Shown here one piece after another: positions 62,691-64,000 of a stretch of DNA of 64,000 nucleotides. Every line of letters starts with the position of its first letter. Position 1 is the first letter of the stretch. Source of the stretch: Nitrospinia bacterium (GTDB lineage Bacteria > Nitrospinota > Nitrospinia > Nitrospinales > JAJDAT01). Under the pieces are notes generated by a model. That model was not told where the DNA came from and made no database searches. It saw only the letters and a list, made by a program, of their open reading frames with translations. The DNA lies in the NCBI GenBank assembly GCA_029261715.1, contig JAJDAT010000049.1, positions 372,001 to 436,000 of the forward strand, in the 5' to 3' direction. The position numbers were made by a program, and so were the translations under genes.

Positions 62691-63284
62691 TCACTGACAC
62701 CATAGTTTTACATTTTTTGCGCAGTCTTTTTCTGGGTTCATGAATCGTGTGCTCTTGACGCATTCCTCGAAGTTTTTAATACCAGTTACCTCAGTTGCAT
62801 AGGCGCACCAATTTTCTTCTTTTTTATCATTTGCAAAAGGTTGGTCCTGCCACAATGCCTTTTCGAAACAAATATTTGTGTTTGCTCGTTTATTTGATTT
62901 TCGGTTTTTCTTTTTACAATTAGAAAGAGATGCGTTTGCGGCGAAAGTTGGAAATTCCTGTCCGCAACTATAACCAGTAACGGCGTGGGTTGCGCCTCTT
63001 TGGTCTCCAATAGTATTGAGGAAGTTCTGATGGATTGCTCCGTATCCAACGTCTTCGCAGGTTTTTGCGACTTTGCACGAGTTCCCACACTTTTCAAGAG
63101 CGCACTTTTCCGCTTCGGCAGTAGATTTTTCATTAGCGCAATATCCAAATTTTGACCCATTATCGTTCACGGCGATTGAAACCACAGCTCTAGCCGAAGC
63201 TGAAAAAATTAAGAAGAGTAGAGAAATAATTCCTGCGATGCCAATAATATGATGCTTGTTATTGGTTTCGTTAGAATAGGCCAT
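62691..63284 (-). CDS. Exported DUF4189-type cysteine-rich protein
   Basis: 197 aa from the ATG at 63284, which has AGGGGGA upstream; the frame extends 17 codons further without a site. Signal or anchor helix (HIIGIAGIISLLFLIFSASARA). A DUF4189-like domain with SIAVNDNGSKFGYCANEKSTAEAEKCALEKCGNSC and spaced cysteines that probably form disulfides. The C-terminal half has a second Cys-containing region. Function unknown; the domain is common in secreted proteins. Confidence 0.75.
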   Translation of the reverse strand: MAYSNETNNKHHIIGIAGIISLLFLIFSASARAVVSIAVNDNGSKFGYCANEKSTAEAEKCALEKCGNSCKVAKTCEDVGYGAIHQNFLNTIGDQRGATHAVTGYSCGQEFPTFAANASLSNCKKKNRKSNKRANTNICFEKALWQDQPFANDKKEENWCAYATEVTGIKNFEECVKSTRFMNPEKDCAKNVKLWCQ

Positions 63285-63456
63285 GGTTCCCCCTGAAAAA
63301 ATTAAAAGGCTTAGTTGAGATAGGAATATTCTCAATGATTTTAAACTATTTTTAACTTATTGTCTTTATTTGCGGTTTGAAAATGCAAAAAGTCTCTTTT
63401 GATTCTTTCCTAAAAAAGGGTAATAATAGTTAAAAATTAAATAGGAGTATTTTCGG

Positions 63457-63975
63457 TTGAGGCCTATAACTTTTGGTTTTCTGATATTTTTTGTTATTGG
63501 GTTTCCTTTTTTTGGATTTGCCAAGGTGGTGAACTATGATTCTTTGGCGTCCAAGGCGGTTAAGCTAGGAGCTAAGGAAAACCCTGAAAAAGTTATAAAG
63601 TTACTTGAGCCGTATAGAAAAGACCCTGGAAATCTAAGTGATATTTTTTTTAATAACTTGGGTGTGGCTTATAAGACTGTAAAACGATTCCAAAAAGCTG
63701 AATGGGCTTTTTTACGGTCCTTAAAAATTGCAAAAAATAAGCCGATAACAAACTTTAATTTGGCGCTGACTTATTACGAACTGGCTCAATTAGAGGAGTT
63801 CCCAAAATTCAAGGTAAAAGCTTTAAAAAAAGCCTCTTACTATCTGACAATTTGTTCTAATTTGGACCCAAAAAATAGAACGATAAAGCATTTGAATAAA
63901 TGGAAGAAGTTTATTGCTAGCCATTTGAAGGCGGCGAAAGCCGAAGCAATCCCCAAATATAGGACACATTATTAG
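63457..63975 (+). CDS. Small exported TPR protein
   Basis: 172 aa starting at TTG 63457, supported by AGGAG nine bases upstream. Signal helix (ITFGFLIFFVIGFPFFGFA). About two to three TPR units (FFNNLGVAYKTVKRFQKAEWAFLRSL; NFNLALTYYELAQL) and a basic C-terminal helix. A periplasmic protein-interaction role is inferred. It ends 25 bp before the window edge. Confidence 0.78.
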   Translation: MRPITFGFLIFFVIGFPFFGFAKVVNYDSLASKAVKLGAKENPEKVIKLLEPYRKDPGNLSDIFFNNLGVAYKTVKRFQKAEWAFLRSLKIAKNKPITNFNLALTYYELAQLEEFPKFKVKALKKASYYLTICSNLDPKNRTIKHLNKWKKFIASHLKAAKAEAIPKYRTHY

Positions 63976-64000
63976 TCGACATAAATATCTAGAAATTTTT

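Overview
The window is AT-rich and densely coded. It comes from a Gram-negative bacterium: it carries two outer-membrane barrels (a porin and a TpsB transporter), MlaA, a periplasmic parvulin, a periplasmic cyclophilin and several exported c-type cytochromes. The best inference is a marine nitrite-oxidiser-like lineage such as Nitrospinota. This rests on an exported diheme cytochrome fused to an ethylbenzene-dehydrogenase-type gamma domain (candidate NxrC-like subunit), molybdenum-cofactor genes (MobB-MobA fusion, MoeA), an HpnA-type epimerase, a CruF-like carotenoid hydratase and an aerobic respiratory profile. No marker gene (16S, nxrA/B) lies in the window, so this is not proven.

Layout. 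1-6 kb: tRNA-Leu(UAG), then the proteostasis cluster tig-clpP-clpX-lon. 5.9-8.5 kb (minus): an orphan MEMO-family protein, an unannotated 51-aa membrane protein and a thioredoxin-NHL protein. 8.8-12.5 kb: an exported-protein cluster with a Lcl_C/DUF1566 protein, the diheme/EB_dh cytochrome, and a one-heme protein that also has an HExxH motif. 12.5-15 kb: a solitary nuoB, an LRR protein, a helical protein and tRNA-Leu(UAA). 15.2-18.6 kb: a response regulator/cNMP-binding pair, a small cytochrome c with a near-consensus promoter, and a divergent KamA-family radical SAM enzyme. 18.7-29.7 kb: a GT-C glycosyltransferase, a DJ-1-like protein, a STAS-like protein, tandem cyclophilins, a TgpA-like transglutaminase, MobBA, MoeA and an FG-GAP protein. 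29.9-34.9 kb: a porin, a secreted triple-repeat protein with its own terminator, a parvulin, HpnA and a CruF-like protein. 35.3-36.5 kb: two more standalone cNMP-binding proteins, one behind a clear sigma-54 promoter. 36.7-41.3 kb: an RND efflux pair. 41.7-46 kb: glycosyltransferases, DUF2304, a fourth cNMP-binding protein and an exported protein. 46.2-50.1 kb: the classical rpmH-rnpA-yidD-yidC-mnmE cluster, without dnaA. 50.1-52.3 kb: an accessory-looking stretch with degenerate dispersed repeats, a His-tailed small protein and a 21-aa hydrophobic peptide gene with its own terminator. 52.3-64 kb: GNAT, MlaA, lipase-maturation-factor-like, TpsB, SPL-like radical SAM, M23 peptidase, MtgA, a rRNA methyltransferase, DUF4189 and TPR proteins.

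Most genes are housekeeping or envelope genes. The most distinctive material is: (i) the exported cytochrome cluster at 8.8-12.5 kb; (ii) a paralogous set of one-domain cNMP-binding proteins lacking output domains; (iii) the secreted PxGDNSxAIVGV-repeat protein; (iv) several very small membrane peptides; and (v) a KamA-family enzyme whose substrate-binding residues have changed. No CRISPR array, insertion sequence, prophage or rRNA operon was seen.
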